This document shows, in pieces, positions 1 through 9,783 of a DNA stretch of 64,000 nucleotides. The notes beneath the pieces were generated by a model. The model worked only from the letters and a program-made list of their open reading frames with translations. It had not been told where the DNA came from and did no database searches. The position numbers and the translations under genes were made by a program. Numbering within the stretch: the stretch's first letter is position 1; each line of letters begins with the position of its first letter. This DNA is from Polynucleobacter sp. MWH-UH35A (GTDB taxonomy: Bacteria > Pseudomonadota > Gammaproteobacteria > Burkholderiales > Burkholderiaceae), in contig NZ_CP061285.1 in the NCBI RefSeq assembly GCF_018687075.1, forward strand, positions 806,001-870,000, read 5' to 3'.

Positions 1-19
1 ATAAACTCTAGGGCTGTAT

Positions 20-96
20 AGGCTCGTAGCTCAGCTGGTTAGAGCACCACCTTGACATGGTGGGGGTCGTTGGTTCGAGTCCAATCGAGCCTACCA
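20..96 (+). tRNA. tRNA-Val (anticodon GAC)
   Basis: A 77-nt cloverleaf can be folded by eye: acceptor stem AGGCTCG/CGAGCCT, D arm GCTC...GAGC, anticodon stem CCACC/GGTGG around loop TTGACAT, T arm GTTGG/CCAAT with TTCGAGT, then discriminator A and encoded CCA. The anticodon GAC reads GTC/GTT valine codons. It sits about 100 bases upstream of thrS on the same strand. Confidence 0.97.
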
Positions 97-116
97 ACGA
101 ATAAGACCCAATAGAG

Positions 117-151
117 GCGCGGATGCCCCAAAGCTACCGCGCTTTCTTTTT
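117..151 (+). terminator. Possible terminator after tRNA-Val
   Basis: GCGCGG (117-122) pairs with CCGCGC (137-142) across a 14-nt loop and is followed by TTTCTTTTT. This looks like an intrinsic terminator between tRNA-Val and thrS. The loop is longer than usual, so it could instead be a thrS leader structure. Confidence 0.45.
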
Positions 152-197
152 GGGAAAGATGTCTGGAATGAAGTTCGGTAAATAAGATGGGGTCGTC

Positions 198-2120
198 ATG
201 CTTGTAGTTACTCTACCCGATGGGTCAAAACGTGAGTTTGAGGCCCCAGTTCGCGTTGCTGATGTTGCGCAGAGCATTGGTAGTGGTCTTGCAAAAGCTG
301 CTTTAGGCGGCATTGTGGACGGCAAGATGGTCGATACCAGTTTTGTAATCGATAAAGACAGTCAACTTGCCATCATTACTGATAAGAGTCCAGAGGCGCT
401 AGAAATTGTGCGTCACTCTACTGCGCATTTACTTGCCTATGCCGTAAAAGAATTATTTCCTGAAGCGCAAGTCACTATTGGTCCAGTTGTAGAGAATGGT
501 TTTTACTATGACTTCTCTTATCAACGTCCATTTACGCCTGATGACTTGGTTGCCTTAGAGAAGAAAATGACTGAGCTTGCTAAAAAAGATGAGCCAGTAA
601 TTCGAAGCGTGATGCCGCGTGATGAGGCGGTTAAGTTCTTTAAAGATCAAGGCGAGAACTACAAAGCAGAATTAATTGCCAGCATTCCACAAGGTGAAGA
701 CGTCTCGCTGTATGCCGAAGGTAAGTTCACGGATTTATGCCGCGGACCTCACGTGCCATCCACTGGAAAGCTGAAGGTATTTAAGTTGATGAAGCTTGCT
801 GGCGCTTACTGGCGTGGTGATAGCAAGAATGAGGTGTTGCAGCGTATCTACGGCACTGCCTGGCTACGCAAGGAAGATCAAGATGCTTACCTACATATGC
901 TTGAAGAGTCTGAGAAGCGTGATCATCGCCGTCTCGGTAAGCAACTCGATTTATTTCACTTCCAAGAAGAAGCTCCCGGATTAATTTTCTGGCATCCAAA
1001 AGGTTGGTCGATTTGGCAAGAAGTTGAGCAGTACATGCGTCGCGTGTATCAGCAAGAAGGCTATCAAGAAGTGAAAGCCCCACAAATTTTGGATCGTGGT
1101 CTATGGGAAAAATCGGGCCACTGGGAAAATTACAAAGAGAATATGTTTACGACAGAGTCGGAGAATCGTGCGTATGCATTAAAGCCGATGAACTGTCCCG
1201 GTCACGTACAAATTTACAACTCTGGTTTGCATAGCTATCGCGAATTGCCATTGCGTTTTGGTGAGTTTGGTCAATGTCATCGCAATGAACCATCTGGTGC
1301 CTTGCATGGTTTAATGCGCGTGCGCGGTTTTACGCAAGATGATGGTCATATTTTCTGTACCGAAGACCAAATTCAATCTGAAGTGGCGGCTTTCGATAAA
1401 GCAGTGCGTGCGGTGTATCAAGATTTTGGTTTTACCGAGGTGGCTGTGAAGCTCGCTTTACGTCCAGCCAAGCGTGTAGGTGATGACGCTATTTGGGATA
1501 AGGCGGAAGAGGCTCTTCGTGGTGCATTAAAGGCTTCTGGTCAGGAATGGGAAGAATTGCCTGGCGAGGGTGCTTTTTACGGTCCGAAGATCGAATATCA
1601 CCTCAAGGACTCCATTGGACGTACTTGGCAGTGCGGCACGATACAGGTCGATTTCTCCATGCCAGCCCGTTTGGGTGCTGAATATGTGGCTGAGGACAAT
1701 AGCCGTAAGACGCCAGTGATGCTCCACAGGGCAATTGTGGGCTCTTTAGAGCGTTTTATTGGCATTTTGATCGAAAATCACGCTGGAAATATGCCTGTTT
1801 GGCTTGCTCCGACCCAGGCTGTAGTGCTCAATATCTCAGGAAATTCTGCTGCATATGCACAACAAGTGCAGCAATTGCTGAAAAAACAAGGGTTTAGAGT
1901 CGAATCGGATTTGCGGAACGAGAAAATTACGTATAAAATACGCGAGCACGCATTACAGAAGATCCCGTTTTTGCTAGTTGTAGGGGATAAAGAATCTGAA
2001 AGTAATACGGTGGCCGTTCGTGCCCGTGGCGGAGTGGATTTAGGTGTAATGCCTCTTGATGCCTTCGTTGCCCGACTCCAGCAGGATATTTCCCAGAAAG
2101 TCGGACCCGAGCCTAGCTAG
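198..2120 (+). CDS. thrS: Threonine-tRNA ligase
   Basis: Class II aminoacyl-tRNA synthetase of 640 residues, the usual bacterial ThrRS length, charging tRNA-Thr with threonine in the cytoplasm. The order is: N-terminal TGS domain (about 1-61); an editing domain with HSTAH near residue 73 and the later CRGPHV motif; the catalytic core with MNCPGH (zinc-binding Cys), motif 2 around the [10 protein letters not shown] segment and motif 3 [11 protein letters not shown]; and a C-terminal anticodon-binding domain. The ATG at 198 is the only start that keeps the TGS beta-strand [10 protein letters not shown]. It has only a weak G-rich SD. It heads the translation cluster continuing into infC. Confidence 0.97.
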   Translation: MLVVTLPDGSKREFEAPVRVADVAQSIGSGLAKAALGGIVDGKMVDTSFVIDKDSQLAIITDKSPEALEIVRHSTAHLLAYAVKELFPEAQVTIGPVVENGFYYDFSYQRPFTPDDLVALEKKMTELAKKDEPVIRSVMPRDEAVKFFKDQGENYKAELIASIPQGEDVSLYAEGKFTDLCRGPHVPSTGKLKVFKLMKLAGAYWRGDSKNEVLQRIYGTAWLRKEDQDAYLHMLEESEKRDHRRLGKQLDLFHFQEEAPGLIFWHPKGWSIWQEVEQYMRRVYQQEGYQEVKAPQILDRGLWEKSGHWENYKENMFTTESENRAYALKPMNCPGHVQIYNSGLHSYRELPLRFGEFGQCHRNEPSGALHGLMRVRGFTQDDGHIFCTEDQIQSEVAAFDKAVRAVYQDFGFTEVAVKLALRPAKRVGDDAIWDKAEEALRGALKASGQEWEELPGEGAFYGPKIEYHLKDSIGRTWQCGTIQVDFSMPARLGAEYVAEDNSRKTPVMLHRAIVGSLERFIGILIENHAGNMPVWLAPTQAVVLNISGNSAAYAQQVQQLLKKQGFRVESDLRNEKITYKIREHALQKIPFLLVVGDKESESNTVAVRARGGVDLGVMPLDAFVARLQQDISQKVGPEPS

Positions 2121-2162
2121 GGTTAGAACAGTCTTTATTGTTTTTTTAAAGGAATTAAGAAG

Positions 2163-2687
2163 ATCGCTACTGAAAAATTGCAACGCATTAATCGGGAAAT
2201 TACTGCTCCTGAAGTGCGTTTGATTGGAATTGATGGTGAACCCATTGGTGTAGTTAAGTTGAGTGAAGCCTTGGCTGCAGCAGAAGAGAAAGAAACCGAT
2301 TTGGTTGAAATTGCTCCGACAGCTGTTCCACCTGTAGTCCGCATCATGGACTTTGGCAAATTCAAATACCAAGAAGCCAAGCGCCAGCATGAAGCAAAGC
2401 TGAAGCAAAAAGTCATTCAGGTGAAGGAAGTGAAATTCCGCCCTGGTACTGATGATGGTGACTACGGTGTGAAGCTACGCAATCTAATCCGCTTTTTAGA
2501 AGATGGCGATAAGACAAAGATTACGCTGCGTTTTCGGGGTCGTGAAATGGCACACCAAGAAATTGGAGCAAGAATGTTGGAGCGTTTAAAGGCAGATCTC
2601 GTTGAGTATGGCCAAGTTGAACAGTTTCCAAAAATGGAAGGCCGCCAGATGGTGATGGTGTTGGCCCCCATTCGTAAGGCTAAGTAA
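2163..2687 (+). CDS. infC: Translation initiation factor IF-3, non-AUG (ATC) start
   Basis: IF-3 binds the 30S subunit and checks initiator tRNA and start codon. The protein matches the family along its length: N-domain [15 protein letters not shown], a linker rich in Lys/Glu, and a C-domain with [15 protein letters not shown] and [12 protein letters not shown]. No ATG lies near the N-terminus. The reading frame upstream of the TTG at 2178 gives ATC GCT ACT GAA AAA, and AAAGGA at 2148-2153 sits 9 nt before ATC 2163. That start yields (M)[12 protein letters not shown], 174 residues. IF-3 genes characteristically use AUU/AUC/AUA starts for autoregulation. ATT at 2154 is in frame but only one base from the SD. 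Confidence 0.93.
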   Translation: MATEKLQRINREITAPEVRLIGIDGEPIGVVKLSEALAAAEEKETDLVEIAPTAVPPVVRIMDFGKFKYQEAKRQHEAKLKQKVIQVKEVKFRPGTDDGDYGVKLRNLIRFLEDGDKTKITLRFRGREMAHQEIGARMLERLKADLVEYGQVEQFPKMEGRQMVMVLAPIRKAK

Positions 2688-2827
2688 CTAGGTTCTACCT
2701 GGTTCTTATGTAGGGAGGCGCCTGAAGTTAATCGCTAAGGGTGCTGGTATTTTGAAGTGCTTCTGGGTACAGGAAGAGTAACCGTCGGTTGCCACCTATG
2801 TTGCACAAGTAATTGAAGGGGTGCTTT

Positions 2828-3025
2828 ATGCCCAAGATGAAGAGTAAGAGTAGCGCTAAAAAGCGCTTCACGGTCCGCGCAGGCGGAACGATTAAGCGAG
2901 GCCAGGCTTTTAAACGCCATATCCTCACTAAGAAAACCACAAAGAATAAGCGTCACCTCCGTGGTTCCACAGAAGTTGCGAAATCTGACATCAAGTCAAT
3001 TCGCTCCATGCTTCCATACGCTTAA
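2828..3025 (+). CDS. rpmI: 50S ribosomal protein L35
   Basis: A 65-residue, very basic ribosomal protein of the large subunit. It starts [14 protein letters not shown] and contains the conserved [15 protein letters not shown] segment. The ATG at 2828 is preceded by GAAGGGG, a good SD. The in-frame TTG at 2813 would add an unconserved five-residue stub. It lies between infC and rplT in the usual infC-rpmI-rplT order, but after an unusually long 140-nt gap. Confidence 0.96.
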   Translation: MPKMKSKSSAKKRFTVRAGGTIKRGQAFKRHILTKKTTKNKRHLRGSTEVAKSDIKSIRSMLPYA

Positions 3026-3050
3026 CCTCAGACTAGATTAGGAGAATTCA

Positions 3051-3416
3051 ATGCCAAGAGTCAAACGTGGGGTTACAGCAAGAGCCCGTCATAAAAAAAT
3101 CACCGATGCTGCTACAGGTTACCGTGGCCGTCGTAAGAACGTATTCCGCATTGCTAAGCAAGCGGTTATGCGTGCTGGTCAATATGCTTATCGTGACCGT
3201 CGCAACAAGAAACGTGTATTCCGCGCTTTGTGGATTGCCCGTATCAACGCGGCAGTTCGTCAACATGACATGACCTATAGCGTATTCATGAATGGTATGA
3301 AGAAAGCTGCGATCGAACTCGACCGCAAAGTGCTTTCTGATATGGCCATTGCTGACAAAGCGGCTTTTGCTGCTTTGGTTACTCGGATCAAATCCGTAGT
3401 AAACGCTGCAGCTTAA
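3051..3416 (+). CDS. rplT: 50S ribosomal protein L20
   Basis: A 121-residue, highly basic protein needed for early assembly of the large ribosomal subunit. It begins [16 protein letters not shown] and has the family pattern [18 protein letters not shown] and [29 protein letters not shown] a few bases before the ATG is a strong SD. The gene follows rpmI by 25 bases and is co-oriented with pheS. In enterobacteria L20 represses its own operon through the infC-rpmI leader; whether that applies here is not shown. Confidence 0.97.
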   Translation: MPRVKRGVTARARHKKITDAATGYRGRRKNVFRIAKQAVMRAGQYAYRDRRNKKRVFRALWIARINAAVRQHDMTYSVFMNGMKKAAIELDRKVLSDMAIADKAAFAALVTRIKSVVNAAA

Positions 3417-3417
3417 T

Positions 3418-4488
<1,071 letters not shown>

Positions 4489-4521
4489 CAATTATTTATT
4501 ACTTCCAAATATTAGATCGCT

Positions 4522-6978
4522 ATGCAATTTTCTGAATCTTGGCTCCGTCAGTATGTGAACCCATCGCTGGATAGTGATGCATTAGGTCATGCAATGACGA
4601 TGGCTGGTTTAGAGGTTGAAGAACAACATTCAGTTGCGCCCACATTTACCAAGATTGTGGTTGCGCAGATTCTATCTGCCGAGCAGCATCCTGATGCAGA
4701 TCGTTTGCGTGTCTGCAAAGTAGACGCAGGAACCGGTCAAGAATTGCAAATCGTTTGCGGTGCTCCAAATGCGCGTGCTGGCATTAGGATTCCTTGCGCC
4801 ATGGTGGGTGCCGAATTGCCTCCAGCGGAAGCGGGCGGCAAGCCTTTCATGATCAAGGTTGGCAAGCTGCGTGGCGTAGAAAGCCAAGGCATGCTGTGTT
4901 CAGGTCGCGAGCTTGGTTTGGGTGATGACCATGAAGGCATCTTAGAGCTGCCTGCAGATGCGCCGGTTGGAAAAGATATTCGCGAATATCTTGACTTAGA
5001 TGATCAAATCTTTGTTATTAAGTTAACTCCTAATAAAGCGGACTGCCTCTCGTTGATAGGCATGGCAAGAGAGGTTTCAGCGATCACTGGCGCTGCGCTC
5101 TGCGCACCAAAGTGGACGCCACCTGCAGTATCGATAGAAGACAAACGCAAGGTTACTGTAGAAAGTAAAGAACTCTGTGGACGCTTTGCTGGTCGTGTGA
5201 TCCGTGGAGTTAACCCGCAAGCAAAAACACCTGATTGGATTGTGAAGCGTTTATCACGTGCAGGTCAAAGAAGTATTTCCGCTTTGGTTGATCTATCCAA
5301 CTATGTCATGTTAGAAATGGGTCAGCCAACCCATGTATTTGATATAGATAAGTTAAATGGTGATATCACTGTACGTTGGGCTAAAGCGGGCGAAACGCTT
5401 GAATTATTAAATGGTCAAACAGTAACTTTGCATGGTCCAGATTCAGCCGGCAAATTGCAAGACGCCGGCGTAGTAGCGGATCAATCTGGTCCAGTAGCTC
5501 TTGCCGGCATCATGGGTGGTAATCATTGTGCCGTATCAGATGACACTCAGAATATCTATGTTGAGGCTGCTTATTGGCTGCCTTCAGCTATCCAGGGCCG
5601 TGCTCGTCGCTTTAACTTTAGTACCGATGCAGCACATCGCTTTGAGCGTGGCGTAGATCCACAAAATACGGTGAATTGCTTAGAGTATCTCAGCGCATTA
5701 ATTATTGAGGTTTGCGGTGGTCAAGCAGGCCCAGTAGATGATCAAGTATTGAATGTTCCAGAGCGCAAGCCAGTCAAAATGCGCTTGGCTAGGGCGGAAA
5801 AAGTGATCGGCATTCCGCTAACAACGGAGATTGTTGGGGATGTCTTTAAACGCCTCGGTTTTGAATTCAAACAAGAGGGTGACGTATTTATTATTACGCC
5901 GCCAAGCTATCGCTTTGATATTGAGATTGAAGAAGATTTAATCGAAGAGGTCGCACGCATGTACGGCTTCGAAAATATTCCAGATCAACCACCAGTAGCA
6001 TCCTTAAAGATGAGTGCTAAAGCGGAAGCAAAACGTGGTATTCATTTATTGCGTCAACGTTTAGCACTGCAAGGCTATCAAGAGGCCGTGAACTTTGGCT
6101 TTACTGATCTTGAAAGCGAACAACGTCTTGCGGGTGCTCAAGAGCAGGGCCTGATTAAGGTGCTTAACCCGATTGCCAATCAGTATGGTGTCATGCGCAG
6201 CACACTGTGGGGTGGTTTGTTGGCTAACCTCAAGGCGAATTTAAACCGTGGTGCAGGGCGCGTACGCCTGTTTGAGGCTGGTCGCGTATTTAAACGAGAC
6301 TCCAATACACAAGAAGAGGCTGGCAAAGTGGCTGGCTTTCATCAGCCGCAAAAAATTGGTGGGTTGGCTTATGGATCATTTGTTCCTGAGCAATGGGCTA
6401 ATACAACGCGTGCTGTAGATTTCTTTGATGTTAAAGGTGACCTTGAGCGTGTTTTAGATCCGCTACATTTCGTGACAGAATCCGCTCAGCATCCAGCACT
6501 ACACCCAGGCCGTAGTGCGAAGATATTCTTGATTGCAGGCAAGAATCGCACAGAAGTTGGTTTTATTGGAGAGCTCCATCCTGGTCTGCAACAAGCTTAT
6601 GAATTGCCACAAGCGCCAGTGTTATTTGAATTAGATTTGGATCCGATTCGTGAGCTGGGTTTACCAGTCCCTGAGGAATTGAGTAAATTTCCAGCGGTGC
6701 AGCGTGATTTAGCGTTGGTAGTAAATCAAAGCGTTTCTTCTCAATCGCTATTAGATGCAATGGCTGCTAGCAAGCAAAACTTCGTGCGCAATATTGAGCT
6801 CTTTGATGTGTTCAAGCCGAAGGCGGGATCCAGCAGTATGGCTGACGATGAGAAAAGTTTGGCCTTCCGTGTCACCCTGTTAAACCCTAATGAAACATTG
6901 CAGGATCCCCAAATTGATGCAGTAATGGCTGCTTTGTTGGGTGCAGTTGAGAAAAAGTGCGCAGCCCGTTTGCGCTAG
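4522..6978 (+). CDS. pheT: Phenylalanine-tRNA ligase beta subunit
   Basis: The 818-residue beta subunit of PheRS, slightly longer than the roughly 795 residues of E. coli. Domains in order are an N-terminal tRNA-binding OB domain (about 40-150, with HPDADRLRVCKVD and GMLCSGRELGLG), the B3/B4 editing region, B5 with KVIGIPLT, a catalytic-like fold, and the C-terminal FDX-ACB anticodon-binding domain (KFPAVQRDLALVV). The ATG at 4522 gives MQFSESWLRQYV, the conserved start. It forms an operon with pheS. Confidence 0.97.
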   Translation: MQFSESWLRQYVNPSLDSDALGHAMTMAGLEVEEQHSVAPTFTKIVVAQILSAEQHPDADRLRVCKVDAGTGQELQIVCGAPNARAGIRIPCAMVGAELPPAEAGGKPFMIKVGKLRGVESQGMLCSGRELGLGDDHEGILELPADAPVGKDIREYLDLDDQIFVIKLTPNKADCLSLIGMAREVSAITGAALCAPKWTPPAVSIEDKRKVTVESKELCGRFAGRVIRGVNPQAKTPDWIVKRLSRAGQRSISALVDLSNYVMLEMGQPTHVFDIDKLNGDITVRWAKAGETLELLNGQTVTLHGPDSAGKLQDAGVVADQSGPVALAGIMGGNHCAVSDDTQNIYVEAAYWLPSAIQGRARRFNFSTDAAHRFERGVDPQNTVNCLEYLSALIIEVCGGQAGPVDDQVLNVPERKPVKMRLARAEKVIGIPLTTEIVGDVFKRLGFEFKQEGDVFIITPPSYRFDIEIEEDLIEEVARMYGFENIPDQPPVASLKMSAKAEAKRGIHLLRQRLALQGYQEAVNFGFTDLESEQRLAGAQEQGLIKVLNPIANQYGVMRSTLWGGLLANLKANLNRGAGRVRLFEAGRVFKRDSNTQEEAGKVAGFHQPQKIGGLAYGSFVPEQWANTTRAVDFFDVKGDLERVLDPLHFVTESAQHPALHPGRSAKIFLIAGKNRTEVGFIGELHPGLQQAYELPQAPVLFELDLDPIRELGLPVPEELSKFPAVQRDLALVVNQSVSSQSLLDAMAASKQNFVRNIELFDVFKPKAGSSSMADDEKSLAFRVTLLNPNETLQDPQIDAVMAALLGAVEKKCAARLR

Positions 6979-7031
6979 GTTTAATATTAGGCATAAATCA
7001 CATAATTAATTAGTTACCAAAGAGACAAGCA

Positions 7032-7355
7032 ATGACTGAATTGATTACTAACGACACCGTTACCAAGAATGAGCTCTCTGAAGCTCTCTTTGATCAGGTT
7101 GGGCTAAACAAGCGCGAAGCAAAAGATATGATCGATGCTTTCTTTGACCGCATTGGCCAGTCTCTTGAGACAGGCGTTGAAGTGAAGATTTCAGGCTTTG
7201 GTAATTTCCAGTTGCGCAATAAATCGGCTCGTCCTGGCCGAAATCCAAAGACAGGTCAAATGATTCCCATTGCTGCGAGACGCGTTGTCACTTTTCACGC
7301 AAGTCAAAAGCTTAAAGATGTAGTGGAGTCACATGCTCGAGAAAACCGAGTTTGA
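7032..7355 (+). CDS. ihfA: Integration host factor subunit alpha
   Basis: A 107-residue DNA-bending protein of the HU/IHF family. It pairs with IhfB to bend DNA at promoters, origins and recombination sites. Visible marks are the dimerisation helices ([21 protein letters not shown]), FGNFQLRNK, the arm with GRNPKTGQ carrying the intercalating proline, and the C-terminal helix. The position behind pheT is the standard proteobacterial place for ihfA, which separates it from HU and IhfB. Its last 23 bases overlap the next gene. Confidence 0.96.
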   Translation: MTELITNDTVTKNELSEALFDQVGLNKREAKDMIDAFFDRIGQSLETGVEVKISGFGNFQLRNKSARPGRNPKTGQMIPIAARRVVTFHASQKLKDVVESHARENRV

Positions 7356-7683
7356 TGCTAGCTCAGTACTGCTGAGCTCTCAACTTCCCCCCATACCAGC
7401 TAAACGCTATTTCACCATTGGTGAAGTGGCTGACCTTTGTGGTGTGCGTTCGCACGTACTGCGTTATTGGGAGCAGGAGTTTTCTCAGCTCAGCCCGCAG
7501 AAGCGCCGTGGTAACCGCCGCTACTATCAACATCATGAGGTAGTGCTGATTCGCAAGATCCGTTCACTGCTATATGAAGAGGGTTTTACGATTAGCGGCG
7601 CTCGTAATCGCCTCGAGGAAGCGCGTGGCGATCTCCGTCTGCGCGAAGAGTTGCAGGCAGTCCTGCAGATTCTTTCTAAATAG
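7333..7683 (+). CDS. MerR-family transcriptional regulator
   Basis: A 116-residue MerR-type regulator. The winged HTH lies at about 24-75 ([25 protein letters not shown], then [13 protein letters not shown]), followed by a short predicted helix. It has no cysteine-rich or ligand-binding C-terminus, so no effector can be assigned. Its ATG at 7333 lies inside the end of ihfA in another frame, which implies coupled translation. An ihfA-merR-tRNA-Pro arrangement is common in Burkholderiales. Its targets are unknown. Confidence 0.9.
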   Translation: MLEKTEFDASSVLLSSQLPPIPAKRYFTIGEVADLCGVRSHVLRYWEQEFSQLSPQKRRGNRRYYQHHEVVLIRKIRSLLYEEGFTISGARNRLEEARGDLRLREELQAVLQILSK

Positions 7684-7708
7684 TTACTGCTACAATTTTG
7701 TCTTTCGT

Positions 7709-7785
<77 letters not shown>

Positions 7786-7819
7786 TTAATGTCTTCATCT
7801 TTCATCAAAAACATCTCCC

Positions 7820-8233
7820 ATGACAAGTACTGAAAAATCCATCGAATATTTTGGTCTCAAGATTCCTTTTTTGGCGCATTTGGGTGTTGTGCCTGAGTAC
7901 GCAAAAGATGGTAAGTCTCGCATTAGCCTGGATTTGAAGCCTGAGTATGAGAATAGCTTTGGTATCGCTCATGGCGGCGTCATCATGACTCTCTTAGACT
8001 TTGCGATGGGCGCAGCAGCCAGAAGTACAACAGACGTTCCTTTAGGTGCTATGACCATTGATATGTCCGTGAGCTTCTTGCGGCCCAGTGTTGGCAAAAT
8101 TGTGGTTGAAGGTACCATTTTGAAGCCAGGTAAAACAATTAATTATTGTGAAGCAGTGGTCTTGAATGAGGCGGGGGAGGTTACTGCTAAATCTAGTGGC
8201 ACGTTTATGCTCCGAAAATCCAGCGCACCTTAA
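7820..8233 (+). CDS. PaaI-family hotdog-fold thioesterase
   Basis: A 137-residue single hotdog domain of the PaaI/YbgC superfamily, hydrolysing acyl-CoA thioesters. The diagnostic stretch is SFGIAHGGVIMTLLDFAMGAAA, where HGG and the following helix form the active site. The rest follows the family pattern (DMSVSFLRPSVG, GTILKPGKT). Its physiological acyl-CoA is not evident. It begins 34 bases after tRNA-Pro with no clear SD, so it may be expressed from the tRNA transcript. Confidence 0.88.
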   Translation: MTSTEKSIEYFGLKIPFLAHLGVVPEYAKDGKSRISLDLKPEYENSFGIAHGGVIMTLLDFAMGAAARSTTDVPLGAMTIDMSVSFLRPSVGKIVVEGTILKPGKTINYCEAVVLNEAGEVTAKSSGTFMLRKSSAP

Positions 8234-8323
8234 TTAAGTATAGTATTTATAAAGATTATGTATTTTATTTAACTTTATAAATAAAACACTATTAGATATA
8301 GGTTAATAATCCAATAATATATA

Positions 8324-8351
8324 TTGTCAGGGTCATTAATTTATATATAAT
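8324..8351 (+). promoter_or_regulatory. Sigma-70-type promoter of the H-NS gene
   Basis: TTGTCA (8324-8329) and TATAAT (8346-8351) are separated by 16 bases in a very AT-rich gap of about 180 bases. The predicted start near 8358 leaves an untranslated leader of about 55 bases. Confidence 0.65.
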
Positions 8352-8360
8352 CACTCTCTA

Positions 8361-8382
8361 ATGCGGCTTATTTAAGCTGCAT
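8361..8382. repeat. 22-bp near-perfect palindrome in the hns leader
   Basis: ATGCGGCTTA and TAAGCTGCAT are inverted around TT with only two mismatched positions. It begins 10 bases after the -10 box, at or just after the predicted start of transcription, so it could be an operator or a 5' leader hairpin. Confidence 0.5.
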
Positions 8383-8415
8383 ATAACTACTTATTATTCG
8401 GAGAGTGAAAACAAT

Positions 8416-8700
8416 ATGCCTTCTTATAAAGAGCTTTTAGCCCAACGTGAACAGTTGGATAAACAGATTAAAGAAGCAATCGCCCTTGAAAAGGCTGATG
8501 GTATTGCCAAAGCAAAGGCGATTATTGAGCAATATGATTTAACTGCATCAGACCTATTTAGCCGTAAAGCAGGCGGAAAGAGTGCTGGCGGCAAGGTAGC
8601 CCCTAAATACCGCAATCCATCTACTGGTGAAACATGGACTGGCCGAGGTAAGGCGCCAAAGTGGATAGAGGGTAGGGATCGCAGCAATTATTTGATCTAA
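8416..8700 (+). CDS. H-NS-family nucleoid-associated protein
   Basis: A 94-residue H-NS-type protein that binds AT-rich DNA and silences transcription. The N-terminal half is a coiled-coil oligomerisation region (MPSYKELLAQREQLDKQI onward). The C-terminal half has the DNA-binding domain with KYRNPSTGETWTGRGKAPKW; the GRGKAPKW minor-groove loop is typical of Burkholderiales H-NS proteins. CGGAGAG precedes the start. It has its own AT-rich upstream region and a strong shared terminator downstream. Confidence 0.95.
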   Translation: MPSYKELLAQREQLDKQIKEAIALEKADGIAKAKAIIEQYDLTASDLFSRKAGGKSAGGKVAPKYRNPSTGETWTGRGKAPKWIEGRDRSNYLI

Positions 8701-8726
8701 GTTACTGTTCTAATTAAGTTTTAATT

Positions 8727-8755
8727 GAAATAGGCCGCTTTATGCGGCCTATTTC
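8727..8755. terminator. Bidirectional terminator, hns / HTH regulator
   Basis: GAAATAGGCCGC (8727-8738) pairs perfectly with GCGGCCTATTTC (8744-8755) across a 5-nt loop. It lies between two convergent genes. The short A/T flanks give U-rich tails in both directions. Confidence 0.85.
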
Positions 8756-8785
8756 TTGGTACATTCTCCCAGCCTAAATGAGTCC

Positions 8786-9484
8786 CTAGGCGCACTTTCT
8801 GGCAAGTGCCTCAACGAAGAGTGGCTCCAAGAGTTCATGTCTTGAGCCGTGAGCCCAACGATCTCCCGCCTCAGGATTGGTCGCTGGGTAGCCAATAATG
8901 AGGGGGTTAAGGTCAATTAAGCCGTTTGCAAGCTCTTGCTTAATATTCTCATTTAGGGAGTGTTTGCCGCTTGAGTTTTCATCTGCCAGCGCAACGACAC
9001 CAGGATGAAGCTTAATAAAACCTTCATCCACTAAAATAGGTATGCGCTGTGTGTCCTTGTTTTTACTCAAATAATGGATTAAATGAACTTGTTCAACAGG
9101 CGGGATTAAAGCATCCAAAAAGATCAAATCGGGAGCAATCGAGACCGCCTTCATAAGGCCTTCTAGACTATCAACGGCCATTTCCATATCCACCTTAAGT
9201 TGCCAGTCGGCAATTGATTCTAATAATTCTTGCCCATTCTCCGATCTTCTAAATATTCCCATGGCAACGCAGTTTTGGGTGGTTTTTTGACGCATCGCCC
9301 TTTTTCTTCGTAGTAACTGTTGTTCTAGGGAGCTGGCTAATATTCGCCTATGGCCGCCCCGGGTTTTCCAAGCGATGAGTTCGCCTAATTCCACCATTTT
9401 CTGAACTGTGCCTAGAGATACTTGTAAGATCTTGGCGCTTTGGCGTGTGCTGAGATACTCTGTTTCGGGGGTAATCAATTTCAT
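8786..9484 (-). CDS. HTH regulator with a receiver-like domain
   Basis: A 232-residue predicted DNA-binding regulator. Residues about 9-50 form an excisionase/MerR-type HTH (YLSTRQSAKILQVSLGTVQK, then the GGHRRI wing). Residues about 70-190 resemble a response-regulator receiver fold. PDLIFLD ends in D124, the expected phospho-acceptor position, but the paired acidic residues expected after strand 1 are absent (CVAMGIFRRSEN), and the Thr/Ser and Lys switch residues are not evident. It is therefore probably a pseudo-receiver. The C-terminal tail (about 195-232) is unplaced. AAGGGA precedes the ATG. No sensor kinase is adjacent. Confidence 0.75.
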   Translation of the reverse strand: MKLITPETEYLSTRQSAKILQVSLGTVQKMVELGELIAWKTRGGHRRILASSLEQQLLRRKRAMRQKTTQNCVAMGIFRRSENGQELLESIADWQLKVDMEMAVDSLEGLMKAVSIAPDLIFLDALIPPVEQVHLIHYLSKNKDTQRIPILVDEGFIKLHPGVVALADENSSGKHSLNENIKQELANGLIDLNPLIIGYPATNPEAGDRWAHGSRHELLEPLFVEALARKCA

Positions 9485-9618
9485 ATTTCCCTTAATTTCA
9501 TTAAATTGTTTGAAGATTTAGAGAATAAAAATCAAAATCATTTGAATCTGTCGGTAACCCTTTAAAGCAGAGTAGGAAACTTCTTATTAATCTCCGCTTA
9601 TAGGGAGATACCCCAAAA

Positions 9619-9768
9619 TCCCTGAAAATCAGGGAAAGCCCTTTATGTATCAATGGTCATTCGTGTTAAATTACTGTCGTAGTACCAGTATTTGCACAGA
9701 TCAATTCGTGAAACGGTACAGCCGTGTAACGGATGGTTATAACCACAGTTTTTATTCGGGAAACCCGA
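9619..9768 (+). promoter_or_regulatory. Structured sucA upstream region
   Basis: The roughly 299-base gap between the HTH regulator and sucA holds no gene. It contains three clear dyads: TCCCTG/CAGGGA (9619-9635), the palindrome GGTTATAACC (9735-9744), and TCGGG/CCCGA (9756-9768). The last ends just before the sucA SD. No promoter could be placed with confidence. Confidence 0.45.
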
Positions 9769-9783
9769 TGAAAGGTGAGCATC

